Shown: positions 1 to 10,692, counted from the stretch's first letter. The stretch is 64,000 nt of DNA from Hygrocybe punicea (GCA_963556145.1 OY744469.1:3010767-3074766), one strand, 5' to 3'. Notes: generated by a model from the letters alone, not told the origin. Numbers and translations: made by a program.

Positions 1-892
1 TTCGCATCTGACCGAAGATGCCCTTCGGGCTCAGGATGAAGCTTATCTCGCTTCTCTGCCGAAGCCGAAGCCGAAACCCACTGTACCCGGGCCTGCTTCC
101 GACATTGTGAAGCCTAGGTTACCAAAGTTGTCGAAAGAGGAGGAGGCTGTTCGAGAAAAGTGGGCTCGGCTCCTGGAAATGGTCAGCAAAGGGCGGCTAG
201 ACCCTCTTATATCCTTATGGACCCGCGAGGGATCCAATCTTGGTGGTATCAATACTCCAATTCCGGAATGGACGGGGGAACCCAGGGCAACCCTTCTTCA
301 GGCTGCCACCGTAGCAGGACACGAGAATGTCGTCAGGTGGCTCCTGGAGGATGCACATGCAGATCCAACGATCGACGTTTCGTTCCGCAGTACAGATGAA
401 GACGAAGACATTGGTCACCTGTCAGATGTTTCGGATTCGCCTCAGATGACTCTGAGCTCGCGCCGCACTGCATATGATCTAGCACGGACACGAGGTGTAC
501 GCAATGTGTTCAGAAGATGTGCTGCTGCACACCCAGATTGGTGGGATTGGCTTGGGGCAGCGCGAGTGCCAAGTTTCTTGAGTCAGAAGCTGGAGGAGGA
601 ACAGGAAGAGAAGAAGAAGGGTCGTAGAAAAACGTTGAAAGAGAAAGTAAAAGAAAGAGAGGCAAAAGAGAAGGAGAAGGAGAAGGCACCGATTCTTGAG
701 CAAGTTGTTGAGAGTGGCAAAAAGGAACGGGAAAATGAGGACTTTTCGGGGCCAAGGAAGTTGGGTGGTTCCGCAGGCGGAAGGGAAGGGCTTTTTGGAC
801 TGACCTCTGAAATGAGAGCAAGAGTCGAAAGAGAGCGGCGTGCAAGGGCAGCGGAAGCCCGAATCCATGGGCTGAAATTTGCCCCAGAATAG
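1..892 (+). CDS. VMS1: VMS1/ANKZF1-like peptidyl-tRNA hydrolase, C-terminal part (left-arm copy)
   Basis: This is the last exon of a VMS1-type gene, cut by the window edge; the complete copy is the mirrored gene at 10749-12935. The fragment holds an ankyrin-like segment (TLLQAATVAGHENVVRWLL), a second helical repeat, a Lys/Glu-rich coiled coil, and a C-terminal VCP-interacting motif of the form R-x5-A-A-x2-R (RERRARAAEAR). Vms1 releases nascent chains from stalled 60S ribosomes and recruits Cdc48/p97. The catalytic domain lies outside the window. It differs from the mirrored copy at a few residues (VSFRSTDE against VPFRSTDE; final LKFAPE against LKIAPE). The exon enters at base 1 in frame and ends at TAG 890-892. 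Confidence 0.93.
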   Translation, partial: SHLTEDALRAQDEAYLASLPKPKPKPTVPGPASDIVKPRLPKLSKEEEAVREKWARLLEMVSKGRLDPLISLWTREGSNLGGINTPIPEWTGEPRATLLQAATVAGHENVVRWLLEDAHADPTIDVSFRSTDEDEDIGHLSDVSDSPQMTLSSRRTAYDLARTRGVRNVFRRCAAAHPDWWDWLGAARVPSFLSQKLEEEQEEKKKGRRKTLKEKVKEREAKEKEKEKAPILEQVVESGKKERENEDFSGPRKLGGSAGGREGLFGLTSEMRARVERERRARAAEARIHGLKFAPE

Positions 893-948
893 GGTTAGGG
901 CATGTTGGCGATCCTTTGAACGCGTTTCCTCTCCGCTATTTGCATGTA

Positions 949-1941
949 ATGCGAACGAAACATGTTACATTATCATCAGATAATATTGTCACTCTGGCCA
1001 AAGATATTGTCATGCCAATGAGATGTGAATGGGGCGCCTGTGTAATGGTCATGAATAGTTGGAACAATCTATTCCAGGTATGTTCCATCGCCTGGTTATC
1101 TTCAGAGAAAACCTCAAGGTCATGACACATATACATGTTTAGCATCTGTGTATCCACTGTCGAAGATCACAGACTGAGGTAAATTGCTCAGCACCAAGCA
1201 AAATATTTGCATGTCAAGACTGACATATAACATGAACCGACAATCAGGATGGGATGTATCAGTGTTGTCTTCCGCGATGCGCCTATCGCAATCACCTGTC
1301 CATTGTAGCTCTTCAGACCCACGTTGAATTGAGCCATATGTCTCGAAACTCTCTTCTCTGTCCCATAAGAGGTGCGACACCATTAATTGTCTCATTTTGA
1401 ATTTGTTGTTATATACCTTTCAGGGTGCAAGGAAACATTCCTGCGTTCCAACTATTTGGTGGAACACTTGGAGCACATCCACACCAAGCTTTTGGATACG
1501 GTTCTCCCTGTTGCTTCCAATCTTCTTGCAACCTTTTCATATCCAATCCGGCCATCACTTCCTCCTCCTCTCCCGCTGCCCCCTGAACCTATGTCTTGGT
1601 CCGGCATTTGCTCTCCCCCTGTCACTGGGGCCAAATACAAAAGAGGCTTATCACAACCAACACAGCCTTCCGCACGTAAATGGAGCCGTCTTGATCAACA
1701 AGATTATGACGACACTAAGCCCCTTGCTATTGTGTTCCATGACCTTCCTCAGGTTGAGGACAAATCCCATGTTCCTCCTCCGGAAATCATGATTCAACGA
1801 CAGAACCCAAAACTTGCATGTCAGTTCTCCAGCCCACAATCAATGGACACCAGACCACACAAACAACCACCCAGCTTATGTTCCTTTGAAGCACTGGCTC
1901 ACCAGGTTGCTCAGAAAGGTCATCAATTTTTACACCTGTGA
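949..1941 (+). CDS. Three-finger C2H2 zinc-finger protein (left-arm copy)
   Basis: Four exons are inferred by splicing: 949-1077, 1143-1178, 1263-1371 and 1424-1941, with introns of 65, 84 and 52 bp and GT-AG ends, giving about 263 aa. Splicing is needed to complete the fingers. Finger 1 is C-x4-C-x12-H-x3-H, with its first His supplied by exon 2. Finger 2 is C-x4-C-x13-H-x4-H in exon 3. Finger 3 is C-x4-C-x12-H-x4-H and spans the exon 3/4 junction, with the classic C-x3-F-x5-L-x2-H core. The tail is Pro/Ser/Gln-rich and unstructured. It is probably a nucleic-acid-binding protein of unknown target. The start could be ATG 949 or a downstream in-frame ATG just before finger 1. It lies 57 bp after the VMS1 stop on the same strand. 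Confidence 0.8.
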
Positions 1942-2122
1942 CAGTCGTGGGGAGGTTCCTTCTTGAAGCTTAGTTTTCAATGTTTTCGAGAGAGTTTTCG
2001 TCGCACAGCAGATGTCGGAATACTTATTAATACAAGTCGTGATCATCACTGATCATAACAAAGTCAGGGCTCAGAACGTTAACCTGAATATATTTTGCTT
2101 TGTTGATTCAAAAAGTATGCAA

Positions 2123-2972
2123 CTACATTAACGTAGCCGGCTTGCATCCACAGCGCTCAGAATCCTCACCAGTAGAGAATCCATATCCACAGCTCAAGCA
2201 CATTCCGCTGGCTTTCACTGGGGCGGGAGCAACGAACCCACCTCCGACAGTGGTGTTTTGAGTGTATCCCTCCCGTTTCGCAACCAATTCTAGGATCCAT
2301 TTGTTGATGAAGGCTCGCGCGTTTAGCTCTTCCATGGAGAGGTACGCAGCACCCTTGATAGTGCCCAAGCAAGACTAAATTGCTCATGTTCAATGCGACG
2401 TCAAGTGTGAGAAGTAAGAAACAAACCGATGCTCCGCATTGGCATTCAAACGGTTGCGCCATATCCCATTCTGTACTCGGGTAGAAGAATGTAACTGCCG
2501 TTCCGTAAGTCCTAACAGTGACAGCGGAAATATTTGACTTACGAGCAGCACCGATTTCGATCGGTTTCAGCGCCCGAATATGCCAGTCGGTGGGATCAGC
2601 AGAAGAAAGATTGAAAGCGATATTCGGCTCGCAAGAGTGGTTGACTATGTTCAATCAATCGATACGGGCACAATGTGAGACACGAAAAATGTGGGCGTAC
2701 TATATACGAAATCAGAATTTAATTCTGTGTGATCCCCAGATCCTGCTCCACATTGAACGGAGGTGTACGTCTTAGGTGCTTTTGTTAAGCCCTCGAGTCT
2801 AGCCACGAAGTCATACGTGTCAAAGGCCTTCAAATAACTTGTAAATTTTCTTAGGCAGTTGTGTAAGGATACGTACCTTCCTCGTTCTCAAACAGGAATT
2901 GAACTCGCCAGGAGAGAAGTCAATAAAGAAATCTGGATGAGAAGGTACATAGGACTCCTGCGATGGTTTCAT
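2123..2972 (-). CDS. Small SET-domain protein (left-arm copy)
   Basis: Mirror of the gene at 8660-9509. Exons on the minus strand are 2972-2877, 2827-2701, 2644-2543, 2494-2427 and 2374-2123, giving about 214 aa. The diagnostic SET segments INHSCEPN and FFYPSTEW are both completed by splicing and are followed by a post-SET-like CxC-x4-C cluster. It converges on the C2H2 gene at 949-1941. I saw no disabling change in this copy. Confidence 0.83.
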
Positions 2973-3444
2973 CCTGTGAACGCTAGAATTGAAACAAGGA
3001 AGGCGGTTGCCATTTGGGAGAGGCAATTCACGGTTAAGAATGTGTGCCGGCAATCACGGTTAACATTATGTTCCTTTGTACTTGTTTGTACGCTAGCCAA
3101 ATCGTGGAAAATCTATGGAAAGCAACACACTGATCAGCCCTTTTAGGGCTGTGAATTTCAATGTCAGACGCGGCACGGGCCGCACGGCATTAGGACTCCA
3201 CATAATTTAATATTAGGCGCCCTCAAAACATGCGGTAGGAAGCACTGTCAAAATTTCTGTTGAACCCTGACAGCGTCCTGTCATGACCATAAATCTCCTT
3301 CAGAGTTCAAATGTACCATTAGAGTTTTCCATCCCAATATGGTAGCTAAGCTTATTGACCCCAATCTATACCTACTGACATGCCACAGCTCCCAACACAC
3401 ATCCTCCTTGAGCTCCTTGTTTCTGGCCCACAAGTTGTACAGAT
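2973..3444. other. Intergenic stretch, no gene seen (left arm)
   Basis: This lies between the SET-gene start and the gag-like fragment. Only short ORFs are present and none has recognisable similarity. It probably contains the SET-gene promoter, but I see no motif to prove it. Mirrored at 8188-8659. Confidence 0.5.
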
Positions 3445-4982
3445 ATGCTTGGCATTCTCCAAAGACAATACCAAGATACTAATATTCAGCTCCTCAAATT
3501 CATATTATCAGTAGGGTTGACCATGGGTCTGGTACAGGTTGGGTTTGTCAATACTGATTCCGGTCCATCGTATACTCCATCCCCATCATTGTGTTCCATG
3601 TCCCCGTCCACTCTGGTGCCCGTCGAGACTGTTATTTGTTTACAGGTCTTATCGTCTAGTCCTGTGTTGTTCCTGTCCGAGCCCCTTTCCGATTTATCGA
3701 TGCTGGTCATTGATTCCATCTTGCCTTCCAGTCCTGTTCCCGATTTATCCATTCTGTTTCCTATTTTGTCCCCATCATCTCCGGTTTCGTCCCCTCTGGT
3801 TTCCATCTATGAACTCGTGCCGGACCCGCTCCCATTTGCTCCGGATTCTCCAGAAATAGACATTCCATCCCCGTTATTGCCGCCATATTGTCTCCCCTCC
3901 CAGTCTATTGAGATTCCATCCAAGTTGGTTGAGTATCCCATACCCATTTCTATTCTGGATCCGTTACCCCCTCCATCCCCATCACCACTTGTCATTTCCG
4001 CTCCTGTATTGTCTCCAGTTCCGTCATCGCCCACTTGGGGCACTCTGTCGTCTCCGGTTCCCTCCTCGCCCACTTGGGGCACTTTGTCGTTTCCGCCCAC
4101 TTGGGGCACCCCATCGTTTTTAGACCCGTCACATGTAAGGTTGACCAAGGGTTGACATATGTGATAGGGTAAGATTTTCCAAGGGTTTGAAGGGTTTGTT
4201 CTTGAATCATTATCTATTGTACATAGTGATAGAAACTTGGGGTCAATTTCAAAGAGTTACATATGCTCTAGTTTCTCTCCAAAATTTAGGTCAGATTTCC
4301 TCAGTAGTTATTGTGCAAATCCATTTTCAAAAAGGAGTGTTTTTCAAAACCCCTCAGGGGTCCAGGTTTTTCAACCCCTTAGGGTTTTTTAAAAACACTC
4401 CTTTTTGAAAATGGAATTGCACATTAACTACTGAAGAAATCTGACATAAATTTTGGAGAGAAACCAGAGCACATATAACTCTTTGAAAGTCCCACCAAGT
4501 TTCTATCACTATGTGCAATAGATAATGATTCAAGAACAAACCCTTCAAAACCCTTGGAAAATCTTACCTTATCACATATGTCAACCCTTGGTCAACCTTA
4601 GTCACATGGCGCACCCCTTGTATGGGATTGTGTTGGTGTTGGTACTCTGGTTCTCAATTTTATATTGTTCATCGTTTCTGCTTTCATCTTATTTTGTCAC
4701 CATATATTGGACCTCCACCCCCTTGATACCTCACTCGAATTTTTGCAAGAAGCTCTTCGTCTCCTCTTGTCATTCCACCTCCGCTCTTCTTTCAGAAACT
4801 CTTGTGGGGATGAGGATTCATTTCCATCTCCTATTTTTGCGTTTTCGCCTTCTGTTCCACTTTCCATTCCCACCTGCACCCGTGAATACCATACCCATAC
4901 AACCTGTGGGTGCTATGTGGGTATCCTTGCCACATCCCACCACCCACTTGCAACCTTGCGAATGTGGCACCATGTCAATTGA
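3445..4982 (+). pseudogene. Gag-like retroelement ORF fragment, interrupted by a MITE
   Basis: From about 3555 the frame aligns with the middle and C-terminal part of the 555-aa gag-like ORF of element E2 (46548-48215). Shared features are a Ser/Pro-rich region (S-G-P-S-Y-T-P; V-E-T-x-I-C-L-Q-V-L-S-S-S-P; D-S-P-E-I-D-I-P-S-P), short repeats ending in T-W-G-T, and a hydrophobic segment followed by HHILDLHPLDT. The N-terminal gag core is missing. The MITE at 4136-4600 splits the frame; the mirrored copy at 7123-8187 is uninterrupted. Upstream codons (MLGILQRQYQD) have no counterpart in E2. Confidence 0.7.
4136..4600. mobile_element. hAT-like MITE (465 bp, long inverted repeats), left arm only
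   Basis: The element begins TAAGGTTGACC and ends GGTCAACCTTA, and folds on itself over nearly its whole length. It is flanked by a perfect 8-bp duplication GTCACATG (4128-4135 and 4601-4608). The mirrored site near 7495 carries GTCACATG once, so that copy is the empty site. An 8-bp duplication is typical of the hAT superfamily. It resembles the MITE at 55250-57387 in size, in TIRs starting TAAG, and in core phrases. Confidence 0.9.
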
Positions 4983-5006
4983 CATGGCCAATGCGGTTTG
5001 TGAGGT
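4953..5006. repeat. 54-bp hairpin repeat, copy 1
   Basis: Imperfect palindrome with ends ACCTTGCG...GTGAGGT and centre TCAATTGA. It is one of eight copies in the window with the plan ACCTCGCG - inverted inner arms - TCAATTGA - CGCGAGGT. Arms differ between copies but remain paired. No target duplication is visible. Confidence 0.75.
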
Positions 5007-5055
5007 GGTATCATGGTGGTGGGGGCTTGTTGCCCCTCTGTCCTGGTCATTATCA

Positions 5056-5110
5056 ACCTCGTGAATGCATCACCATGTCAATTTGACATGGTTGATGCAG
5101 TTCTCGAGGT
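5056..5110. repeat. 55-bp hairpin repeat, copy 2
   Basis: Same plan as copy 1. Ends are ACCTCGTG and TCGAGGT; the centre has one extra T (TCAATTTGA), and the inner arms CATCACCATG/CATGGTTGATG pair. Confidence 0.75.
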
Positions 5111-5485
5111 CACTTGAGGGGGTTCTGTCAATGTTGTTGTTGACAGTCCCCATGGCCCTTCATCCTCCATCCTCGTCATTGCTGACCTCATCACTGTTGG
5201 CCAATCAGCTGGCGTTGTTGTTGTGGCCATCATTGTTGTGGCTGTTGTTGTTGTGGTTACTGTTGTTGTAGCTGTCCTCATCATGGTCATCCTCATTGTC
5301 CTTGTCATGGCTGTCCTCATTGTCCTCAACACTGTTGTCCCATCTTCATCACTGTCTGTGTTGTCCTCATCTCCATTGTTGTTAGGCAACTGCACAGATC
5401 ATCCGCGGGTGCCGAATTTGGTATCTGTATCCGTATCCGTCAATATCTGTACCCGAGCCACAGATATGGATATGATACGGTATTT
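5111..5485. repeat. TTG-rich low-complexity DNA
   Basis: About 5210-5350 is an imperfect run of TTG, GTC and CTC triplets, which produces Val/Leu- or Thr-rich open frames on both strands that are not genes. The end (5392-5485) is a Tyr/Pro-tract-like sequence, CCGCGGGTGCCGAATTTGG, followed by GTATC/GTATCC phrases, resembling hAT-type termini, but its partner end is only visible in the mirrored arm. Confidence 0.6.
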
Positions 5486-5540
5486 ACCTCGCATTCGCCA
5501 TGCCAATGTCAATTGACGTTGCGGCGTGCTCGCGCGAGGT
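5486..5540. repeat. 55-bp hairpin repeat, copy 3
   Basis: Ends ACCTCGC and GCGAGGT with centre TCAATTGA; inner arms GCCATGCCAATG and CGTTGCGGCGTGC pair imperfectly. Confidence 0.75.
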
Positions 5541-5814
5541 AACTGAGGCTGAGGACAGGTCTGCACTGTGCTCGGGGCACAATGCAGACGTGTTGTGGTG
5601 CAATGGGAGGTCAGCCGCATGGTGGCCGAGGCAGCGGTGATGGCCGGTCATCGTGGTGGTGTGCAAGTGAGTTGGGGGTGCTCGAAAATGGATGGGAAAC
5701 GGGTGCCATGGGTGTTGACCAAGTGGGGGTGGGGTTTGGGGCAAAAGGTGGCAAGGTGACGTATTTGGGCTCCCCGTTGTCCTGGTCTCAACGCGAATGC
5801 AATGCGGGGGGTGG

Positions 5815-6190
5815 GTTGGCCATGACCAGGTGGTGGGCACACCACCATCCTCCCGGTTACCTCGCGGTTGCAGCGCCAACGTCGATTGACGTGACGGTGC
5901 ACATCCGCGAGGTATGTTGTTGGTGGGATGGCCGTGGCCTTCGTCGTGGTCGCGGTTGTGGTCATGGTTGTGGTCGTGCTAGTGGTCGTGCTAGTGGTCG
6001 TGGTCATGGTCACTGTGGTGGTCGTGGTGGTCATTGTTGATGTTGTTGTTGTTGTTGTTGTCCTATTTGGAGGGATGTAGGTTGTTGTTGTTGTCGTGGT
6101 GGCCACCGTTGTCACCCTCGTCCTCGCCGCCTGTCGTCCTCATTGGGTGTGTGGTGTTTGTGTTGTTGGTACTGCCATCATCATCGTTTG
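5815..6190. repeat. Palindrome spacer, low-complexity
   Basis: These 376 bases have no mirror partner before the gap. They contain hairpin copy 4 and then runs of GTGGTCGTG and TTG triplets. No gene is seen. The other side of the spacer is hidden by the gap. Confidence 0.7.
5859..5913. repeat. 55-bp hairpin repeat, copy 4
   Basis: Ends ACCTCGCG and CGCGAGGT are perfectly complementary. Centre is TCGATTGA and inner arms CAGCGCCAACG/CGTGACGGTGC pair. Its mirror would fall inside the gap. Confidence 0.75.
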
Positions 6191-6290
6191 NNNNNNNNNN
6201 NNNNNNNNNNNNNNNNNNNNNNNNNNNNNNNNNNNNNNNNNNNNNNNNNNNNNNNNNNNNNNNNNNNNNNNNNNNNNNNNNNNNNNNNNN
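6191..6290. other. Assembly gap (100 N)
   Basis: Exactly 100 N at the centre of the inverted duplication, the usual placeholder for a gap of unknown size. The head-to-head arrangement is therefore not proven by continuous sequence. Confidence 0.99.
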
Positions 6291-6564
6291 CCACCCCCCG
6301 CATCGCATTTGCGTTGAGACCGGGACAACGGGGAGCCCAAATACGTCACCTTGCCACCTTTTGCCCCAAACCCCACCCCCACTTGGTCAACACCCATGGC
6401 ACCCATTTCCCATCCATTTTCGAGCACCCCCAACTCACTTGCACACCACCACGATGACCGGCCATCACCGCTGCCTCGGCCACCATGCGGCTGACCTCCC
6501 ATTGCACCACGACACGTCTGCATTGTGCCCCGAGCACAGTGCAGACCTGTCCTCAGCCTCAGTT

Positions 6565-6619
6565 ACCTCGTGCGAGCACGCCGCAACGTCAATTGACATT
6601 GGCATGGCGAATGTGAGGT
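6565..6619. repeat. 55-bp hairpin repeat, mirror of copy 3
   Basis: Ends ACCTCGTG and GTGAGGT, centre TCAATTGA. It differs from its mirror by a few bases, some of which weaken the stem. Confidence 0.75.
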
Positions 6620-6994
6620 AAATACCGTATCATATCCATATCTGTGGCTCGGGTACAGATATTGACGGATACAGATACAGATACCAAATTCGGCACCCGC
6701 GGATGATCTGTGCAGTTGCCTAACAACAATGGAGATGAGGACAACACAGACAGTGATGAAGATGGGACAACAGTGTTGAGGACAATGAGGACAGCCATGA
6801 CAAGGACAATGAGGATGACCATGATGAGGACAGCTACAACAACAGTGGCCACAACAACAACAGCCACAACAATGATGGCCACAACAACAACGCCAGCTGA
6901 TTGGCCAACAGTGATGAGGTCAGCAATGACGAGGATGGAGGATGAAGGGCCATGGGGACTGTCAACAACAACATTGACAGAACCCCCTCAAGTG

Positions 6995-7049
6995 ACCTCG
7001 AGAACTGCATCAACCATGTCAAATTGACATGGTGATGCATTCGCGAGGT
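6995..7049. repeat. 55-bp hairpin repeat, mirror of copy 2
   Basis: Ends ACCTCGAG and CGCGAGGT around a CATGTCAAATTGACATG core. Confidence 0.75.
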
Positions 7050-7098
7050 TGATAATGACCAGGACAGAGGGGCAACAAGCCCCCACCACCATGATACC

Positions 7099-7152
7099 AC
7101 CTCGCAAACCGCATTGGCCATGTCAATTGACATGGTGCCACATTCGCAAGGT
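7099..7152. repeat. 54-bp hairpin repeat, mirror of copy 1
   Basis: Ends ACCTCGCA and TCGCAAGGT around CCATGTCAATTGACATGG, a perfect inner stem. Confidence 0.75.
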
Positions 7153-8187
7153 TGCAAGTGGGTGGTGGGATGTGGCAAGGATACCCACATAGCACCCACA
7201 GGTTGTATGGGTATGGTATTCACGGGTGCAGGTGGGAACGGAAAGTGGAACAGAAGGCGAAAATGCAAAAATAGGAGATGGAAACGAATCCTCATCCCCA
7301 CAAGAGTTTCTGAAAGAAGAGCGGAGGTGGAATGACAAGAGGAGATGAAGAGCTTCTTGCAAAAATTCGAGCAAGGTATCAAGGGGGTGGAGGTCCAATA
7401 TATGGTGACAAAATAAGATGAAAGCAGAAACGATGAACAATATAAAATTGAGAACCAGAGTACCAACACCAACACAATCCCATACAAGGGGTGCGCCATG
7501 TGACGGGTCTAAAAACGATGGGGTGCCCCAAGTGGGCGGAAACGACAAAGTGCCCCAAGTGGGCGAGGAGGGAACCGGAGACGACAGAGTGCCCCAAGTG
7601 GGCGACGACGGAACTGGAGACAATACAGGAGTGGAAACGACAAGTGGTGACGGGGATGGAGGGGGTAACAGATCCAGAATAGAAATGGGTATGGGATACT
7701 CAACCAACTTGGATGGAATCTCAATAGACTGGGAGGGGAGACAATATGGTGGCAATAACGGGGATGGAATGTCTATTTCTGGAGAATCCGGAGCAAATGG
7801 GAGCGGGTCCGGCACGAGTTCATAGATGGAAACCAGAGGGGACGAAACCGGAGATGATGGGGACGAAATAGGAAACAGAATGGATAAATCGGGAACAGGA
7901 CTGGAAGGCAAGATGGAATCAATGACCAGCATCGATAAATCGGAAAGGGGCTCGGACAGGAACAACACAGGACTAGACGATAAGACCTGTAAACAAATAA
8001 CAGTCTCGACGGGCACCAGAGTGGACGGGGACATGGAACACAATGATGGGGATGGAGTATACAATGGACCAGAATCAGTATTGACAAACCCAACCTGTAC
8101 CAGACCCATGGTCAACCCTACTGATAATATGAATTTGAGGAGCTGAATATTAGTATCTTGGTATTGTCTTTGGAGAATGCCAAGCAT
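7123..8187 (-). pseudogene. Gag-like retroelement ORF fragment, uninterrupted copy
   Basis: A 354-codon open frame, the mirror of 3445-4982 without the MITE. Residues from about 35 onward align with the Pro/Ser-rich middle and hydrophobic C-terminal part of the E2 gag-like protein, including S-F-R-N-S-C-G-D and S-P-I-F-A-F-S. The N-terminal gag core is absent, so this is a truncated relic even though the frame is open. A hydrophobic stretch (ILFIVSAFILFC) could span a membrane. Confidence 0.65.
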
Positions 8188-8659
8188 ATCTGTACAACTT
8201 GTGGGCCAGAAACAAGGAGCTCAAGGAGGATGTGTGTTGGGAGCTGTGGCATGTCAGTAGGTATAGATTGGGGTCGATAAGCTTAGCTACCATATTGGGA
8301 TGGAAAACTCTAATGGTACATTTGAACTCTGAAGGAGATTTATGGTCATGACAGGACGCTGTCAGGGTTCAACAGAAATTTTGACAGTGCTTCCTACTGC
8401 ATGTTTTGAGGGCGCCTAATATTAAATTATGTGGAGTCCTAATGCCGTGCGGCCCGTGCCGCGTCTGACATTGAAATTCACAGCCCTAAAAGGGCTGATC
8501 AGTGTGTTGCTTTCCATAGATTTTCCACGATTTGGCTAGCGTACAAACAAGTACAAAGGAACATAATGTTAACCGTGATTGCCGGCACACATTCTTAACC
8601 GTGAATTGCCTCTCCCAAATGGCAACCGCCTTCCTTGTTTCAATTCTAGCGTTCACAGG
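8188..8659. other. Intergenic stretch, no gene seen (right arm)
   Basis: Mirror of 2973-3444. It lies upstream of the SET gene and probably includes its promoter. Nothing else is recognised. Confidence 0.5.
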
Positions 8660-9509
8660 ATGAAACCATCGCAGGAGTCCTATGTACCTTCTCATCCAGA
8701 TTTCTTTATTGACTTCTCTCCTGGCGAGTTCAATTCCTGTTTGAGAACGAGGAAGGTACGTATCCTTACACAACTGCCTAAGAAAATTTACAAGTTATTT
8801 GAAGGCCTTTGACACGTATGACTTCGTGGCTAGACTCGAGGGCTTAACAAAAGCACCTAAGACGTACACCTCCGTTCAATGTGGAGCAGGATCTGGGGAT
8901 CACACAGAATTAAATTCTGATTTCGTATATAGTACGCCCACATTTTTCGTGTCTCACATTGTGCCCGTATCGATTGATTGAACATAGTCAACCACTCTTG
9001 CGAGCCGAATATCGCTTTCAATCTTTCTTCTGCTGATCCCACCGACTGGCATATTCGGGCGCTGAAACCGATCGAAATTGGTGCTGCTCGTAAGTCAAAT
9101 ATTTCCGCTGTCACTGTTAGGACTTACGGAACGGCAGTTACATTCTTCTACCCGAGTACAGAATGGGATATGGCGCAACCGTTTGAATGCCAATGCGGAG
9201 CATCGGTTTGTTTCTTACTTCTCACACTTGACGTCGCATTGAACATGAGCAATTTAGTCTTGCTTGGGCACTATCAAGGGTGCTGCGTACCTCTCCATGG
9301 AAGAGCTAAACGCGCGAGCCTTCATCAACAAATGGATCCTAGAATTGGTTGCGAAACGGGAGGGATACACTCAAAACACCACTGTCGGAGGTGGGTTCGT
9401 TGCTCCCGCCCCAGTGAAAGCCAGCGGAATGTGCTTGAGCTGTGGATATGGATTCTCTACTGGTGAGGATTCTGAGCGCTGTGGATGCAAGCCGGCTACG
9501 TTAATGTAG
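8660..9509 (+). CDS. Small SET-domain protein
   Basis: Five exons are inferred: 8660-8755, 8805-8931, 8988-9089, 9138-9205 and 9258-9509, with introns of 48-56 bp and GT-AG ends, giving about 214 aa. In order the protein has an N-terminal HPDFFIDFSPGEF region, LEGLTKAPK, the SET core INHSCEPNIAF (Ile codon split by intron 2), WHIRALKPIEIG, LTFFYPSTEWDM (Leu codon split by intron 3), a CQCGASSC post-SET-like cluster, and a Cys-rich tail with CLSCGYGF and CGC. This resembles small fungal SET proteins rather than the large histone methyltransferases; substrate unknown. The start is the first ATG in frame (MKPSQES). It is the mirror of 2123-2972. Confidence 0.85.
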
Positions 9510-9699
9510 TTGCATACTTTTTGAATCAACAAAGCAAAATATATTCAGGTTAACGTTCTGAGCCCTGACTTTGTTGCACATGTTATGATCAGTGATGATC
9601 ACGACTTGTATTAATAAGTATTCCGACATCTGCTGTGCGACGAAAACTCTCTCGAAAACATTGAAAACTAAGCTTCAAGAAGGAACCTCCCCACGACTG

Positions 9700-10692
9700 T
9701 CACAGGTGTAAAAATTGATGACCTTTCTGAGCAACCTGGTGAGCCAGTGCTTCAAAGGAACATAAGCTGGGTGGTTGTTTGTGTGGTCTGGTGTCCATTG
9801 ATTGTGGGCTGGAGAACTGACATGCAAGTTTTGGGTTCTGTCGTTGAATCATGATTTCCGGAGGAGGAACATGGGATTTGTCCTCAACCTGAGGAAGGTC
9901 ATGGAACACAATAGCAAGGGGCTTAGTGTCGTCATAATCTTGTTGATCAAGACGGCTCCATTTACGTGCGGAAGGCTGTGTTGGTTGTGATAAGCCTCTT
10001 TTGTATTTGGCCCCAGTGACAGGGGGAGAGCAAATGCCGGACCAAGACATAGGTTCAGGGGGCAGCGGGAGAGGAGGAGGAAGTGATGGCCGGATTGGAT
10101 ATGAAAAGGTTGCAAGAAGATTGGAAGCAACAGGGAGAACCGTATCCAAAAGCTTGGTGTGGATGTGCTCCAAGTGTTCCACCAAATAGTTGGAACGCAG
10201 GAATGTTTCCTTGCACCCTGAAAGGTATATAACAACAAATTCAAAATGAGACAATTAATGGTGTCGCACCTCTTATGGGACAGAGAAGAGAGTTTCGAGA
10301 CATATGGCTCAATTCAACGTGGGTCTGAAGAGCTACAATGGACAGGTGATTGCGATAGGCGCATCGCGGAAGACAACACTGATACATCCCATCCTGATTG
10401 TCGGTTCATGTTATATGTCAGTCTTGACATGCAAATATTTTGCTTGGTGCTGAGCAATTTACCTCAGTCTGTGATCTTCGACAGTGGATACACAGATGCT
10501 AAACATGTATATGTGTCATGACCCTGAGGTTTTCTCTGAAGATAACCAGGCGATGGAACATACCTGGAATAGATTGTTCCAACTATTCATGACCATTACA
10601 CAGGCGCCCCATTCACATCTCATTGGCATGACAATATCTTTGGCCAGAGTGACAATATTATCTGATGATAATGTAACATGTTTCGTTCGCAT
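9700..10692 (-). CDS. Three-finger C2H2 zinc-finger protein (right-arm copy)
   Basis: Exons 10692-10564, 10498-10463, 10378-10270 and 10217-9700 mirror those of 949-1941. All three fingers and all splice sites are kept. It lies downstream of VMS1 on the same strand and converges with the SET gene at 8660-9509. Function is unknown beyond probable nucleic-acid binding. Confidence 0.8.

Larger units (their letters stand above)
1..5814. repeat. Left arm of a large inverted duplication
   Basis: Every feature here reappears in reverse orientation at 6291-11641. Paired coordinates sum to 11641 up to about 2.0 kb, to 11632 up to the MITE, and to 12105 after it. The 9-base step comes from a small indel near 2050/9580; the 473-base step equals the MITE plus its 8-bp duplication. 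Identity is very high, with only scattered substitutions such as Ser/Pro and Phe/Ile changes in the VMS1 reading frame. The arm starts before base 1, so its true length is unknown. It may be a real inverted duplication or two haplotypes joined head to head by scaffolding. Confidence 0.95.

Noticed and set aside
890..899. AGGGTTAGGG as a telomere-like repeat
   Set aside because: A single short occurrence at the end of a coding exon, with no array.
1120..1395. 91-codon minus-strand frame opposite the C2H2 gene (mirror 10246-10521)
   Set aside because: It overlaps exons 2-3 of the zinc-finger gene on the opposite strand; the plus-strand model explains the region through three complete fingers.
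5078..7027. Thr-rich and Val/Leu-rich frames near the palindrome centre
   Set aside because: These come from TTG/CAA low-complexity DNA, and some run through the N gap.
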